DNA of 6,877 nt from an uncultured Bacteroidales bacterium (lineage in GTDB: Bacteria; Bacteroidota; Bacteroidia; Bacteroidales; P3): positions 1 through 6,877 of the forward strand of contig CAMNIH010000093.1 in assembly GCA_946540365.1 (NCBI GenBank). The letters are read 5' to 3'. A program made the position numbers and the translations under genes. The notes beneath the pieces were generated by a model. It searched no databases, was not told where the DNA came from, and saw nothing but the letters and a program-made list of their open reading frames with translations. Every line of letters begins with the position of its first letter. Positions within the stretch are counted from its first letter, which is position 1. Shown here piece after piece: positions 1-5,956 of this stretch.

Positions 1-386
1 CCTTCCATGATGGTCGCCTCGGCGCCGCGCACCAGCTGCGACATCTCGTAGAAGGGGCCCTGCCGCTGGCTCGCCTCGAAGCGGCGCACGGCCTCGATCT
101 CGCGGTCCGGCACCGGGATGATGCTGTGCTGGCTGCTGACGATGCAGAAAACCCCTTTGGTGGTGCGGGTCTGGTAGATCTGCTTGTTGTTGATGCGGGC
201 AAAGAGGTAGCAGGGGAACATCGGCTTCTCGACGCCGGGGTTCTTCGTGCGCCGCTTGTCCTTGTTGGTCATCATGGGCAGGTAGTATTCTATCGGGGGC
301 TCGGCGTCGCGGAACCGGTTGGCCACCAGGGTTTCGTTTCTCGGGCGGGTCATCACGGCCACCCATGTGGGTCTGGAGTCTAACAT
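1..386 (-). CDS. UpxY/NusG-like transcription antiterminator, N-terminal part (runs off window)
   Basis: The minus-strand frame is open from the ATG at 386-384 to the window edge and gives 128 residues. I recognise the NusG N-terminal pattern of the Bacteroidales UpxY branch: a Trp near the start followed by an Arg/Glu-containing stretch (W8, R14, R16, E18), 'YYLPM' at 34-38, a basic run 'KDKRRTK' at 42-48, 'PMFPCYLFARI' at 55-65, and 'VPDREIEAVRRF' at 91-103. Residues 119-128 (VRGAEATIME) look like the start of the C-terminal KOW region. Known UpxY proteins bind the elongating polymerase and let it read through the leader of the capsule operon they head; that role here is inference. The usual 'FPGYLF' Gly is Cys59. 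The gene follows the helix-hairpin-helix gene by 60 bases on the same strand and may be co-transcribed with it. No clear Shine-Dalgarno sequence or TAnnTTTG box stands before the start. The C-terminus and downstream genes lie outside the window. Confidence 0.82.
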   Translation of the reverse strand, partial: MLDSRPTWVAVMTRPRNETLVANRFRDAEPPIEYYLPMMTNKDKRRTKNPGVEKPMFPCYLFARINNKQIYQTRTTKGVFCIVSSQHSIIPVPDREIEAVRRFEASQRQGPFYEMSQLVRGAEATIME

Positions 387-411
387 AGTGGGGTTCGATT
401 TGCGGGTATAA

Positions 412-442
412 CGCGCGCCCTTTTTATTTATTGTACCGCGCG
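412..442. repeat. GC inverted repeat between the two leftmost genes
   Basis: CGCGCG at 412-417 can pair with CGCGCG at 437-442 across a 19-base AT-rich loop. It is the only structure in the 60-base gap between the stop of the helix-hairpin-helix gene and the start of the UpxY-like gene. No T-tract follows on the minus strand, so it is a poor intrinsic terminator; it could shape the UpxY leader or mean nothing. Confidence 0.25.
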
Positions 443-446
443 CAAA

Positions 447-1172
447 TTATTCGTTTCCGGCAGCGGCGCTGTCGCTGAAGTCGAGGTAGGGCAGCAGCCG
501 TCCGAGGGTGCTGTCGGCCATCGAGGGCACGGCCCGCAGGTCGTCGGCGCTGCGGAACCGCACGCCGCTGCTGCGCAGACGCACGATGTCGCGCGCCTGG
601 TAGTACTCCACGTAGGGGTGACGGGCCAGCTGCTTGAGTCCGATGCTGTTGATGCGGATCGGCCTGATCTGCGACGTGTCCAAGCGCAGGCTGGGCTGTA
701 TGTGGGCAATCAGTTCGGGCGTGAAGCCGTAGACCTCGAGCAGCTGGTCGACCGCCACGAAGCCGCCCAGCCGCTCGCGGTAGCGCACGATGCGCGAGGC
801 GTAGGCCGGCCCGATGCCGTGCAGCAGCTGCAGCGTCAGGCTGTCGGCGCTGTTCAGCTCCACCACTAAGGGCTGCTTCGTGGCCCGGGGCTTCTCGTGG
901 CTGTACATCGACTCGGCGAGCGGCTCGCGATGCGGCTCTTTCTTGCTGGCATACTGCGGTTTACGGTATTCTTTGCGCCTTTCTTGATAGTGTTGCACCT
1001 CTTGTGTGACCAAATTCTGCTCGGCGGTGGTGTCTGCGAGGGGCTCGCCGACGGCTGCGGAAGGACGTCGCGACGAAAAAAATGCTACCGCCGCTATCAG
1101 TAGCAATGCCGCTGATAACCAGACGATACCGAGTCGCTGCGACGGTGTCATGCCATTCTTTTTTTGTCCCAT
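447..1172 (-). CDS. Membrane-anchored helix-hairpin-helix protein (ComEA-like), 241 aa
   Basis: The protein has a short basic N-terminus, one hydrophobic helix at about 15-32 (GIVWLSAALLLIAAVAFF), a charged low-complexity linker at about 35-100 rich in Lys, Arg, Glu and Gln, and two helix-hairpin-helix units. The first (about 103-163) shows 'ELNSAD...LLHGIGPAYASRIVRYRERLGGF', the ComEA/HhH hallmark; the second (about 172-232) shows 'IRINSIGLKQLARHPYVEYYQARDIVRLR', the degenerate form common in Bacteroidota. Such domains bind DNA backbone without sequence preference. ComEA brings DNA to the uptake channel in competent bacteria, but a competence role is not shown for most Bacteroidota homologues, so I do not assign the symbol. 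The topology suggests one inner-membrane anchor with the HhH units outside. Met8 (ATG at 1151-1149) is a second possible start and leaves the membrane helix intact. The gene is divergent from the tRNA; its start lies only 14 bases from the tRNA promoter -33 box. Confidence 0.85.
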   Translation of the reverse strand: MGQKKNGMTPSQRLGIVWLSAALLLIAAVAFFSSRRPSAAVGEPLADTTAEQNLVTQEVQHYQERRKEYRKPQYASKKEPHREPLAESMYSHEKPRATKQPLVVELNSADSLTLQLLHGIGPAYASRIVRYRERLGGFVAVDQLLEVYGFTPELIAHIQPSLRLDTSQIRPIRINSIGLKQLARHPYVEYYQARDIVRLRSSGVRFRSADDLRAVPSMADSTLGRLLPYLDFSDSAAAGNE

Positions 1173-1185
1173 TGCAAAGAAAAAT

Positions 1186-1216
1186 TTTGTCAGTATTAAA
1201 TTTCTTTGTACTTTTG
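1186..1216 (+). promoter_or_regulatory. Bacteroides-type sigma-A promoter of the tRNA-Val unit
   Basis: TTTG at 1186-1189, exactly 19 bases, then TACTTTTG at 1209-1216 match the Bacteroides consensus TTTG-N19-TAnnTTTG at every fixed position. Transcription should start a few bases after 1216, giving a 5' leader of roughly 25-30 bases before the mature tRNA at 1249. The -33 box lies 14 bases from the divergent helix-hairpin-helix gene's ATG, so that gene's own promoter must overlap this region or lie within the tRNA unit. Confidence 0.88.
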
Positions 1217-1248
1217 CACCCGATTTCGCGAGCGGAATCCGACACGAC

Positions 1249-1326
1249 GGTCTGTTAGCTCAGTTGGTTCAGAGCGCTTCCTTCACACGGAAGAGGTCGA
1301 GAGTTCGAATCTCCCACAGACCACCA
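1249..1326 (+). tRNA. tRNA-Val (anticodon CAC), CCA encoded
   Basis: A full cloverleaf can be folded by eye. The acceptor stem is GGTCTGT (1249-1255) with ACAGACC (1316-1322), discriminator A1323, and an encoded CCA at 1324-1326. The D-stem is GCTC/GAGC, the anticodon stem CTTCC/GGAAG, and the loop TTCACAC places CAC at positions 34-36, reading the valine codon GTG. The T-loop is TTCGAAT. The T-stem is GAGAG/CTCCC and has one A-C mismatch (position 50:64); CTCTC would pair fully. The gene sits alone between its own promoter and terminator. Confidence 0.96.
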
Positions 1327-1328
1327 TC

Positions 1329-1353
1329 AAGCCTCTTCGACGGGGCTTTTTTT
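1329..1353 (+). terminator. Intrinsic terminator of the tRNA-Val unit
   Basis: AAGCCTC at 1329-1335 pairs with GGGGCTT at 1342-1348 (seven pairs, one G-T wobble) around a six-base TTCGAC loop and runs into a T-tract ending at 1353. It begins two bases after the tRNA CCA. Read from the minus strand the hairpin is followed by TGATGG rather than T's, so it should stop transcripts of the DUF6266 gene poorly. Confidence 0.88.
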
Positions 1354-1379
1354 GTTTCCCGCCCTCCTTGCTTCATCGT

Positions 1380-2144
1380 TCAGTCGCCCCCTAGTGGCGG
1401 TGTGGCCGCCGTGGCCTGCGCCGTGGTGGTGGGTTCGGCGTAAGTGTCTGCCGCTGCGGTCGGTATGTTCGCTGCGGAGGGGCCTGCCTGCGGCTCGGGC
1501 GCAGCGGCGTCCGCCGTGCCGACGGCGATGCCGACGGTCGGCGAGCCCTCGCCCATCTCGTCCTGCACGAAGAGGTAGACCACCGCCTCGCGGCCCGCAA
1601 AGCGGTCGGGCAGCATCAGGCTCACCCGCTTGTCGCGCCGGTAGACGGGCGCCGCCAGCACGCCCTTGCCCAGCTCGGGGCAGTAGACGTAGGTCCACAC
1701 GCGGTCGCGTCCCCGCGAGCGCCGCTCGCTATGGTTGGGGTCGAAGGTGACTGTCAGCACGTTATGACTGTCCACATCGGCCGTCTGCGGGCGCACCGGC
1801 GCCACCGGGCCCACGCTCAGCTGCACCTGTTCCCAGTCGACCGCAAGCGCCCCCTCGTCGAGGGCGAAGCTGGGTTGGTTGATGGAGACGAAGAGGTTGT
1901 AGGAGGTCATGTGCGCCATGCGCGAAGGCATGGTAAGCCCCTGGATCACAGCGTCGCGCATCTGCGCCGCCAGCTGCACCTGCGCCTTGAAGGCCTCGCG
2001 GCAGGCCACCTGTGCCGCCGTCCGCGGGTTGCGCACCCGCCCCGGACGGCTGCGCATCACCCACACCCCGTTCCACATGTACCCCACGGCGGGCCCCAGC
2101 CGTCCGGCGAAGCCGCCCATGTAACTGCCATATTGTTTTGCCAT
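1380..2144 (-). CDS. DUF6266 family protein, 254 aa
   Basis: I recognise the DUF6266 family of Bacteroidota by its characteristic N-terminus: 'GGFAGRLGPAVGYMWNGVWVMRSRP' pattern at 10-34, 'VRNPRTAAQV' at 37-46, 'MTSYNLFVSINQ' at 79-90, 'VGPVAPV' at 111-117, 'NVLTVTF' at 128-134 and 'YVYCPELGKGVLAAPVYRR' at 152-170. The family has no established function that I know of. There is no signal peptide. Residues about 208-254 are an Ala/Pro/Thr-rich tail that looks disordered. I chose the ATG at 2144-2142 because MAKQ followed at once by the conserved block fits the family; the frame stays open 16 codons further upstream to an ATG at 2192, but those residues (HVTIQQNTNHLNQKD) resemble nothing in the family. 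The gene is isolated: the tRNA lies downstream in opposite orientation and about 490 non-coding bases lie upstream. No TAnnTTTG box was found near it. Confidence 0.85.
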   Translation of the reverse strand: MAKQYGSYMGGFAGRLGPAVGYMWNGVWVMRSRPGRVRNPRTAAQVACREAFKAQVQLAAQMRDAVIQGLTMPSRMAHMTSYNLFVSINQPSFALDEGALAVDWEQVQLSVGPVAPVRPQTADVDSHNVLTVTFDPNHSERRSRGRDRVWTYVYCPELGKGVLAAPVYRRDKRVSLMLPDRFAGREAVVYLFVQDEMGEGSPTVGIAVGTADAAAPEPQAGPSAANIPTAAADTYAEPTTTAQATAATPPLGGD

Positions 2145-2241
2145 ATCTTTTTGATTTAGATGGTTAGTATTCTGTTGGATGGTAACGTGCATCCTGCGAG
2201 ACGTTTACGCCATGTGTACGCAATATCTGCACATTGTCTTA

Positions 2242-2311
2242 CACTACTCTTAACGTTGTTTTCGACTATTTATTGCCTACTTGGGTAGGTTTATAGTAGT
2301 GGAAGAGTAGT
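2242..2311 (-). repeat. Inverted repeat with two competing pairings in the DUF6266 leader region
   Basis: ACTACTCTT (2243-2251) is the exact reverse complement of AAGAGTAGT (2303-2311). The same left arm, as CACTACT (2242-2248), is also the exact reverse complement of AGTAGTG (2295-2301), so the two folds exclude each other. Between the arms lies a small hairpin CCTAC-TTGG-GTAGG (2276-2289). On the minus strand it would lie in the 5' leader of the DUF6266 transcript if transcription starts upstream of it. Arms are short, so chance is not excluded. Confidence 0.4.
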
Positions 2312-2337
2312 CGGAGAGTAGGAGATGAGTAGGAGAT
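2283..2337. repeat. 11-base periodic GAGTAG array (five units, decaying)
   Basis: Units start at 2283, 2294, 2305, 2316 and 2327: GGGTAGGTTTA, TAGTAGTGGAA, GAGTAGTCGGA, GAGTAGGAGAT, GAGTAGGAGAT. The last two are identical and the TAG core is kept at every 11-base step. It lies about 140-190 bases upstream of the DUF6266 start. One turn per unit would put each core on the same helix face, as with binding-site arrays, but a decayed tandem duplication explains it equally well. Confidence 0.5.
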
Positions 2338-2485
2338 GGTGCTGCGACAAGCTGGGGATGAGATGGTTGCATGGCGGCTTTTTCGGGGCGCGGAACCTTT
2401 TTTCTCCGCCCTTCGGGCGTAATCCATAAATCCATAGAATATGGAGTGCCCGCAGGGAGGGAAATAATGGGGGAGTGAAGGGTAT

Positions 2486-2544
2486 GGAAAAGAATGGATC
2501 GGATGGATCACGCCCGCAGGGCGGGAGATAGGGCAGGGCGGGAG
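2486..2544. repeat. 59-base direct repeat, copy 1 (period 82)
   Basis: This segment recurs 82 bases further on (2568-2626) with four mismatches; the central 35 bases (2493-2527) are identical. It carries hairpin unit C and two copies of the GCAGGGCGGGAG word. The near identity implies a recent local duplication or two insertions of the same element. Confidence 0.8.
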
Positions 2545-2567
2545 GAATGAAGGGGATGGAGATGAAC

Positions 2568-2626
2568 GGAAAGGAATGGATCGGATGGATCACGCCCGCA
2601 GGGCGGGAGGTGAGGCAGGGCGGGAG
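2568..2626. repeat. 59-base direct repeat, copy 2 (period 82)
   Basis: Second copy of the repeat at 2486-2544, with four substitutions. It carries hairpin unit D and ends nine bases before the stop codon of the large secreted gene (2636-2638). The hairpin is not followed by T's on the minus strand, so it is not a standard intrinsic terminator for that gene, though it could stabilise the 3' end of its mRNA. Confidence 0.8.
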
Positions 2627-2635
2627 ATAGGGCGG

Positions 2636-5600
2636 TCAGCGCAGCACCTCGATCAGGCCGTTGCGCTTCACGATGCCGTACTCGCCCTGGGCGGTGAAGC
2701 GGTAGTAGTAGGTGCCGTCGGGGCTGCGCGTGGCGTTGGGGTCCCAGAACTGCTCGATGCTGCGGATATTCTTGGCGTGGTAGACCGGGGTGCCGGTGCG
2801 GTCATAGATCCAGAGTTCGTTCATCGAGTAGTTGCCGTAGTCGAGCAGGTTCTTCACCTCCCAGATCTCGTTGATGCCGTCGCCGTTGGGGGTGACGAGG
2901 TCGGGGAACTGCAGGAAGTCGTTGGTGATGTAGACCAGGTGTTCGACCGAGTCGGTGCAGGTGTGGATGAAGGTCTCGACGAGGGTGTAGCCGAGGCGTC
3001 CGTCGCCCGCGGCGAAGAGGGTGTCGGTGCGGAAGGCGTCGACAGTGTGGTGCCAGTGGGCGAGCAGGCGGACGGTGTGGTCGCCCTCGGTGTTGTCGCC
3101 GGGCTCGCCCCAGTGGTAGAAGGGCGAGGCTTCGGAGGTGGTGTCGAACGGGCCGTCCACGGCGGACTGGATGCGCCAGAGGTAGTCGACGGTGTCGGGG
3201 CGGGTGAGGTTGTGGAACTGCACCTCGGGGTTGTGGATGGCGGGCACGTCGCGCTCCCATCCGAATTCGGGCACGGGCCGCGGCAGCACGACGAGGGGCC
3301 AGCCGACGGTGTCGAGGCAGCCCCAGGGGTCGGTGTCGACGAGGCTGATGTAGGCGGCGACGCCGGTGTGGCCCTCGGGGAAGTGCCACGTGGCCTCGGC
3401 GGCGGTGGAGGCGAGGAGCGTGTCGGCGCTGAAGAGAAGCCAGTCGTGGGCGGTGGCGAGGGGGGTGGTGTCGCGCACGTCGAGGGTGGCGGGGGCGCAG
3501 ACGGCCAGCAGGCTGTCGGGCTCGAGCCAGTCGGTGCTGTCGACGCGGTAGAGGGGGGTGAGGCGGTAGAGGCTGTCGCGCGGCTGCAGGGTGACGTGGA
3601 CCAGGCTGTCGCAGCGGTGGACGGTGTAGAGCGTGGTGTCGAACTGCACGGGGTGGCCGTAGTCGACGCCGCGGTAGAGGTAGGGGCGCCAGGGGCAGAT
3701 GACGAGGGTGTCGGCGCTCTCGCGGGCGGGATGGACGGTGAGGTGGAGCCAGTAGGTGCTGTCGCAGCCGTGGCGGTTGGGGTAGACGAAGGGGTAGTGG
3801 CCGCTGGCGGTGAAGAGGCTGTCGCGGTAGAGGATGCGTTCGCACACTTCGGCGACGGTGTCGATGATGTTGGTGTCGTGGACGGTGAGGTGGAGGGTGA
3901 GGATGCTGTCGCAGTTGGGCATGCGTGAGTAGGTGCCGGCGGTGGCGAGGAGGGTGTCGACGAAGAAGTAGGCGGTGTCGGCGCAGATGACGCGGGCGAG
4001 GGTGTCGTGTCCGTAGTCGAGGCGGAGGGTGTGGGTGACGGTGTCGGTGCAGGGGATGATGGTCATGCCGCTGACCAGCGTGGCGGCGAAGGTGCCGGTG
4101 TCGGGCCAGTAGACGGTGGGGTTGAGGTCGGTGGAGACGGCGGGTGTGGCGCCGGGGAAGGCCCACTGGGCCAGGTCGCAGCGGCCGGTGCTGTCGTCGG
4201 AGGGATGGCTGAGGTTGCGGAAGGTGACCTTGAAGCTGCAGCCCTCGCGCTCGACGCTGTAGTCGAAGGCGGCCACGGGCTGCACCACCCGCGAGCGGGC
4301 GCTGAGGGTCACCTCGCAGCCGGGGTTGCCGATGAAGCCCAGGTGGCAGTAGTAGAGGTTGTTGTCGATGGGCAGCGTGATGTGGCGCTGGGTGCTGAGG
4401 GTGGAGTCGTCGCCGGCCAGATGCCAGCGGTAGGTGAAGCCCTCGGGGGCCGAGAGCTGCACGCTGTCGTCGGCGCTGCAGCTGGAGAGGGCGATGGTCT
4501 TCTGGGCGCAGGAGAGGGTGAAGTAGGCGTAGCCGTAGTGGGCGGTCTGCTTGCAGTCGTAGGTGGTCAGTCGCAGATGCACGGTGCGGTTGTGGTAGGC
4601 CGAGAGGTCGATGCCCACGATGGTCCAGTCTTTCCAGAGGATGGAGCCGCCGCCGATGCTGTTCCAGCCCAGGTCGGGGCTGGCGATGAAGTCGGCCGAG
4701 TTGCAGCCCACGGGCTCGATGACGCCCATGGTGTCGTCGAGCATCTCGATGCGGAAGCGGGGCTGGGCGGTGGAGTCGTGGTTGGGGTCTTCCATGACGG
4801 CGGCGTACTTGAGGATGAGCATGTCCATCACCGTGGTGTCGACGGGGATGTTGTAGAGGAGGGCTTCGGCCTCGGCGCCGGTGCGCTTGTTGCCCAGCCG
4901 GACGGACATGGTCTCGCCGGGGGGGATGACGGGCAGGCTGGGGCCCACCACGTTGTCGTAGAGCGTGGTGCTGGTGTTGACGGTGTGGCGGCTGTAGATC
5001 GAGTATTGGCCGTGGTCGATGGCGCCGATGTGGGCGTAGGGGTTGTTGTAGGTGCCGTAGTAGGGGGTGACGCGGTTGGAATGCAGGAAGGAGATGTTGA
5101 CGCAGGTGCTGTTGTCGTAGACGAGGGGTGTGATGGTCTCGCTGTGGTTGAAGCATGCGCTGTCGGTGGTGTCGCAGACGACGTCCATCACGACTTGTGT
5201 GTGGTGGTTGGCGATGTTCGGCAGGGCGACGTGGCGTGCGTCCAGCGGCTGCGGGTAGACGGCCTGGGTGCCGTCGTCGAGGTCAGTTAGCGTCAGGGTC
5301 ACCTGCGGGGTGCCGACCACCTGCCACGAGAGGTAGAGCGAGTCGGCCGTCACCGAGTCGGAGGTCAGGTTGCCCGCGCCGCAGCCGGGCGAGAGCACGA
5401 AGTCGTCGAGGTAGAGGTTGGACAGGGCTCGCAAGGCTACGTAACGGTCGCCGGGCATGGCGGCCGACAGGTCGATATGGGCGGTGAAGTGTTGTTGTGT
5501 GACCGTCAGCGTGTCCAACGGGTGGAAGCCCGATGGCGAGAGCGACGATGCGGTGCCTACCACCAGTAAAACATCATACGAGTAGCTTTGGAAATAGGTG

Positions 5601-5923
5601 AACGAGAGCCAGGCGCCGTTGGCGAGGTCGGTGCCGTAGTCGGGCAGGAAGAGGTAGGAATTGCCTGCGAGGCAGAACACTTGGTTCGGGTAGGAGCCCA
5701 TGGTGACATAACCGTACATTGAGTTGGTTTCGATCACTCCCGAGCGGTAGAGCGTCCAGCCGGCGGGCATGACGTATTCGCCAGGCCCGCCGATGGCGAG
5801 CGTGTCGAAGTCCTCGCAGATCGCGATCTGGGCGCGCAGGGTGGCCCCCGCATGCAGCAACAGGGTCAGCAGCAGCAGGTGCAGGGTGTGCCGCAATGTC
5901 CTCCTATGTCCGCGAATGTGCAT
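2636..5923 (-). CDS. Secreted multidomain surface protein with PKD-like domains and T9SS type B sorting domain, 1095 aa
   Basis: Residues 1-31 form a signal peptide (Arg-rich start, Leu-rich core at 13-23, cleavage near 'LRAQ'). Residues about 36-178 resemble a cleaved-adhesin/choice-of-anchor jelly roll ('CEDFDTL', 'PAGW', ending 'NLYLDDFVLSPGC'). An FnIII-like segment spans about 185-265. A second beta-sandwich (about 270-471) has 'KYAAVMEDPNHDSTAQPRFRIEML', 'LWKDWTIVGIDLSAY' and 'YGYAYFTLSC'. An Ig-like segment (481-548) precedes a PKD-like domain (about 550-635). Three repeats follow, each with two Cys, the second in 'CDS' (C647/C671, C694/C720, C743/C771). A second PKD-like domain lies at about 885-1000. 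The C-terminus (1008-1095) is the gliding-motility/CHU_C sorting domain: 'TPNGDGINEIWEV', 'YDRTGTPVYHAKN', 'SPDGTYYYRF' and final 'GLIEVLR'. In this family that domain directs export through T9SS and anchoring at the outer membrane. Adhesion is the likely role; the ligand is unknown. A GGAAGGA ribosome site (5933-5927) lies three bases before the ATG. Confidence 0.88.
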   Translation of the reverse strand: MHIRGHRRTLRHTLHLLLLTLLLHAGATLRAQIAICEDFDTLAIGGPGEYVMPAGWTLYRSGVIETNSMYGYVTMGSYPNQVFCLAGNSYLFLPDYGTDLANGAWLSFTYFQSYSYDVLLVVGTASSLSPSGFHPLDTLTVTQQHFTAHIDLSAAMPGDRYVALRALSNLYLDDFVLSPGCGAGNLTSDSVTADSLYLSWQVVGTPQVTLTLTDLDDGTQAVYPQPLDARHVALPNIANHHTQVVMDVVCDTTDSACFNHSETITPLVYDNSTCVNISFLHSNRVTPYYGTYNNPYAHIGAIDHGQYSIYSRHTVNTSTTLYDNVVGPSLPVIPPGETMSVRLGNKRTGAEAEALLYNIPVDTTVMDMLILKYAAVMEDPNHDSTAQPRFRIEMLDDTMGVIEPVGCNSADFIASPDLGWNSIGGGSILWKDWTIVGIDLSAYHNRTVHLRLTTYDCKQTAHYGYAYFTLSCAQKTIALSSCSADDSVQLSAPEGFTYRWHLAGDDSTLSTQRHITLPIDNNLYYCHLGFIGNPGCEVTLSARSRVVQPVAAFDYSVEREGCSFKVTFRNLSHPSDDSTGRCDLAQWAFPGATPAVSTDLNPTVYWPDTGTFAATLVSGMTIIPCTDTVTHTLRLDYGHDTLARVICADTAYFFVDTLLATAGTYSRMPNCDSILTLHLTVHDTNIIDTVAEVCERILYRDSLFTASGHYPFVYPNRHGCDSTYWLHLTVHPARESADTLVICPWRPYLYRGVDYGHPVQFDTTLYTVHRCDSLVHVTLQPRDSLYRLTPLYRVDSTDWLEPDSLLAVCAPATLDVRDTTPLATAHDWLLFSADTLLASTAAEATWHFPEGHTGVAAYISLVDTDPWGCLDTVGWPLVVLPRPVPEFGWERDVPAIHNPEVQFHNLTRPDTVDYLWRIQSAVDGPFDTTSEASPFYHWGEPGDNTEGDHTVRLLAHWHHTVDAFRTDTLFAAGDGRLGYTLVETFIHTCTDSVEHLVYITNDFLQFPDLVTPNGDGINEIWEVKNLLDYGNYSMNELWIYDRTGTPVYHAKNIRSIEQFWDPNATRSPDGTYYYRFTAQGEYGIVKRNGLIEVLR

Positions 5924-5956
5924 CGGTCCTTCCGTCTGTCGTTATCCTAAACTGTC

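Larger units (their letters stand above)
2404..2626. repeat. REP/BIME-like array of GC-hairpin units in both orientations
   Basis: Four related units each carry a short GC hairpin with a three-base loop beside one or two ATCCAT (ATGGAT) words. Unit A, 2404-2435, reads on the plus strand (CGCCC-TTC-GGGCG). Units C (2494-2527) and D (2576-2609) read on the minus strand (plus-strand form CGCCC-GCA-GGGCG at 2511-2523 and 2593-2605). Unit B (2441-2460) is a half copy in the same orientation as C and D. Aligned as reverse complement, A and D agree at about 29 of 34 columns with one gap. A and B face each other across a perfect hairpin TCCATA-GAA-TATGGA (2431-2445), as in paired REP elements. The 12-mer GCAGGGCGGGAG occurs four times (2516, 2533, 2598, 2615). 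The array follows the stop codon of the large secreted gene and would be its 3' UTR. Confidence 0.65.
2145..2635. other. 491-base non-coding block with structured repeats
   Basis: No credible gene lies here. It holds, from left to right, a plain AT-richer stretch upstream of the DUF6266 gene (2145-2240), an inverted repeat with two alternative pairings (2242-2311), an 11-base periodic array (2283-2337), an undistinguished stretch (2338-2403), and a hairpin repeat array (2404-2626) reaching to nine bases before the stop codon of the large secreted protein. From about 2293 onward the plus strand is strongly purine-rich, mostly G. Open minus-strand frames here translate to repeated low-complexity Pro/Ser/His peptides that mirror the DNA repeats. 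Confidence 0.75.

Noticed and set aside
126..383. Plus-strand open frame of 85 codons at the left end
   Set aside because: It lies opposite the UpxY-like gene, which has clear NusG-N motifs; the plus-strand product has none.
1175..1182. Minus-strand TTTCTTTG as a -7 box for the helix-hairpin-helix gene
   Set aside because: It misses the conserved A, has no TTTG 19 bases upstream, and would start transcription at or inside the annotated ATG; only plausible if translation begins at Met8.
1249..1353. tRNA-Val as an integration (att) site for a mobile element
   Set aside because: No integrase gene and no repeated copy of the tRNA 3' end were seen in the window; the tRNA has its own intact promoter and terminator.
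2266..2593. Two overlapping minus-strand frames beginning 'MIHPIHSFP' in the non-coding block
   Set aside because: The shared N-terminus simply reflects the duplicated DNA repeat; both peptides are Pro/Ser/His-rich with no family resemblance and no proper initiation context.
2404..2626. CRISPR array
   Set aside because: Repeat spacing is irregular, units occur in both orientations, only two long copies exist, the 'spacers' share the same words, and no cas gene is present.
2576..3928. Long plus-strand open frame (450 codons) opposite the 3' part of the large secreted gene
   Set aside because: It translates to a monotonous Val/Gly/Ala/Asp/Glu sequence with no domain, as expected from the antisense of GC-rich codons. 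The minus-strand frame has a signal peptide, recognisable domains and a sorting domain.
4007..5290. Long plus-strand open frame (427 codons) opposite the middle of the same gene
   Set aside because: Same low-complexity Gly/Val/Ala/Asp composition and no recognisable motif; an antisense shadow.
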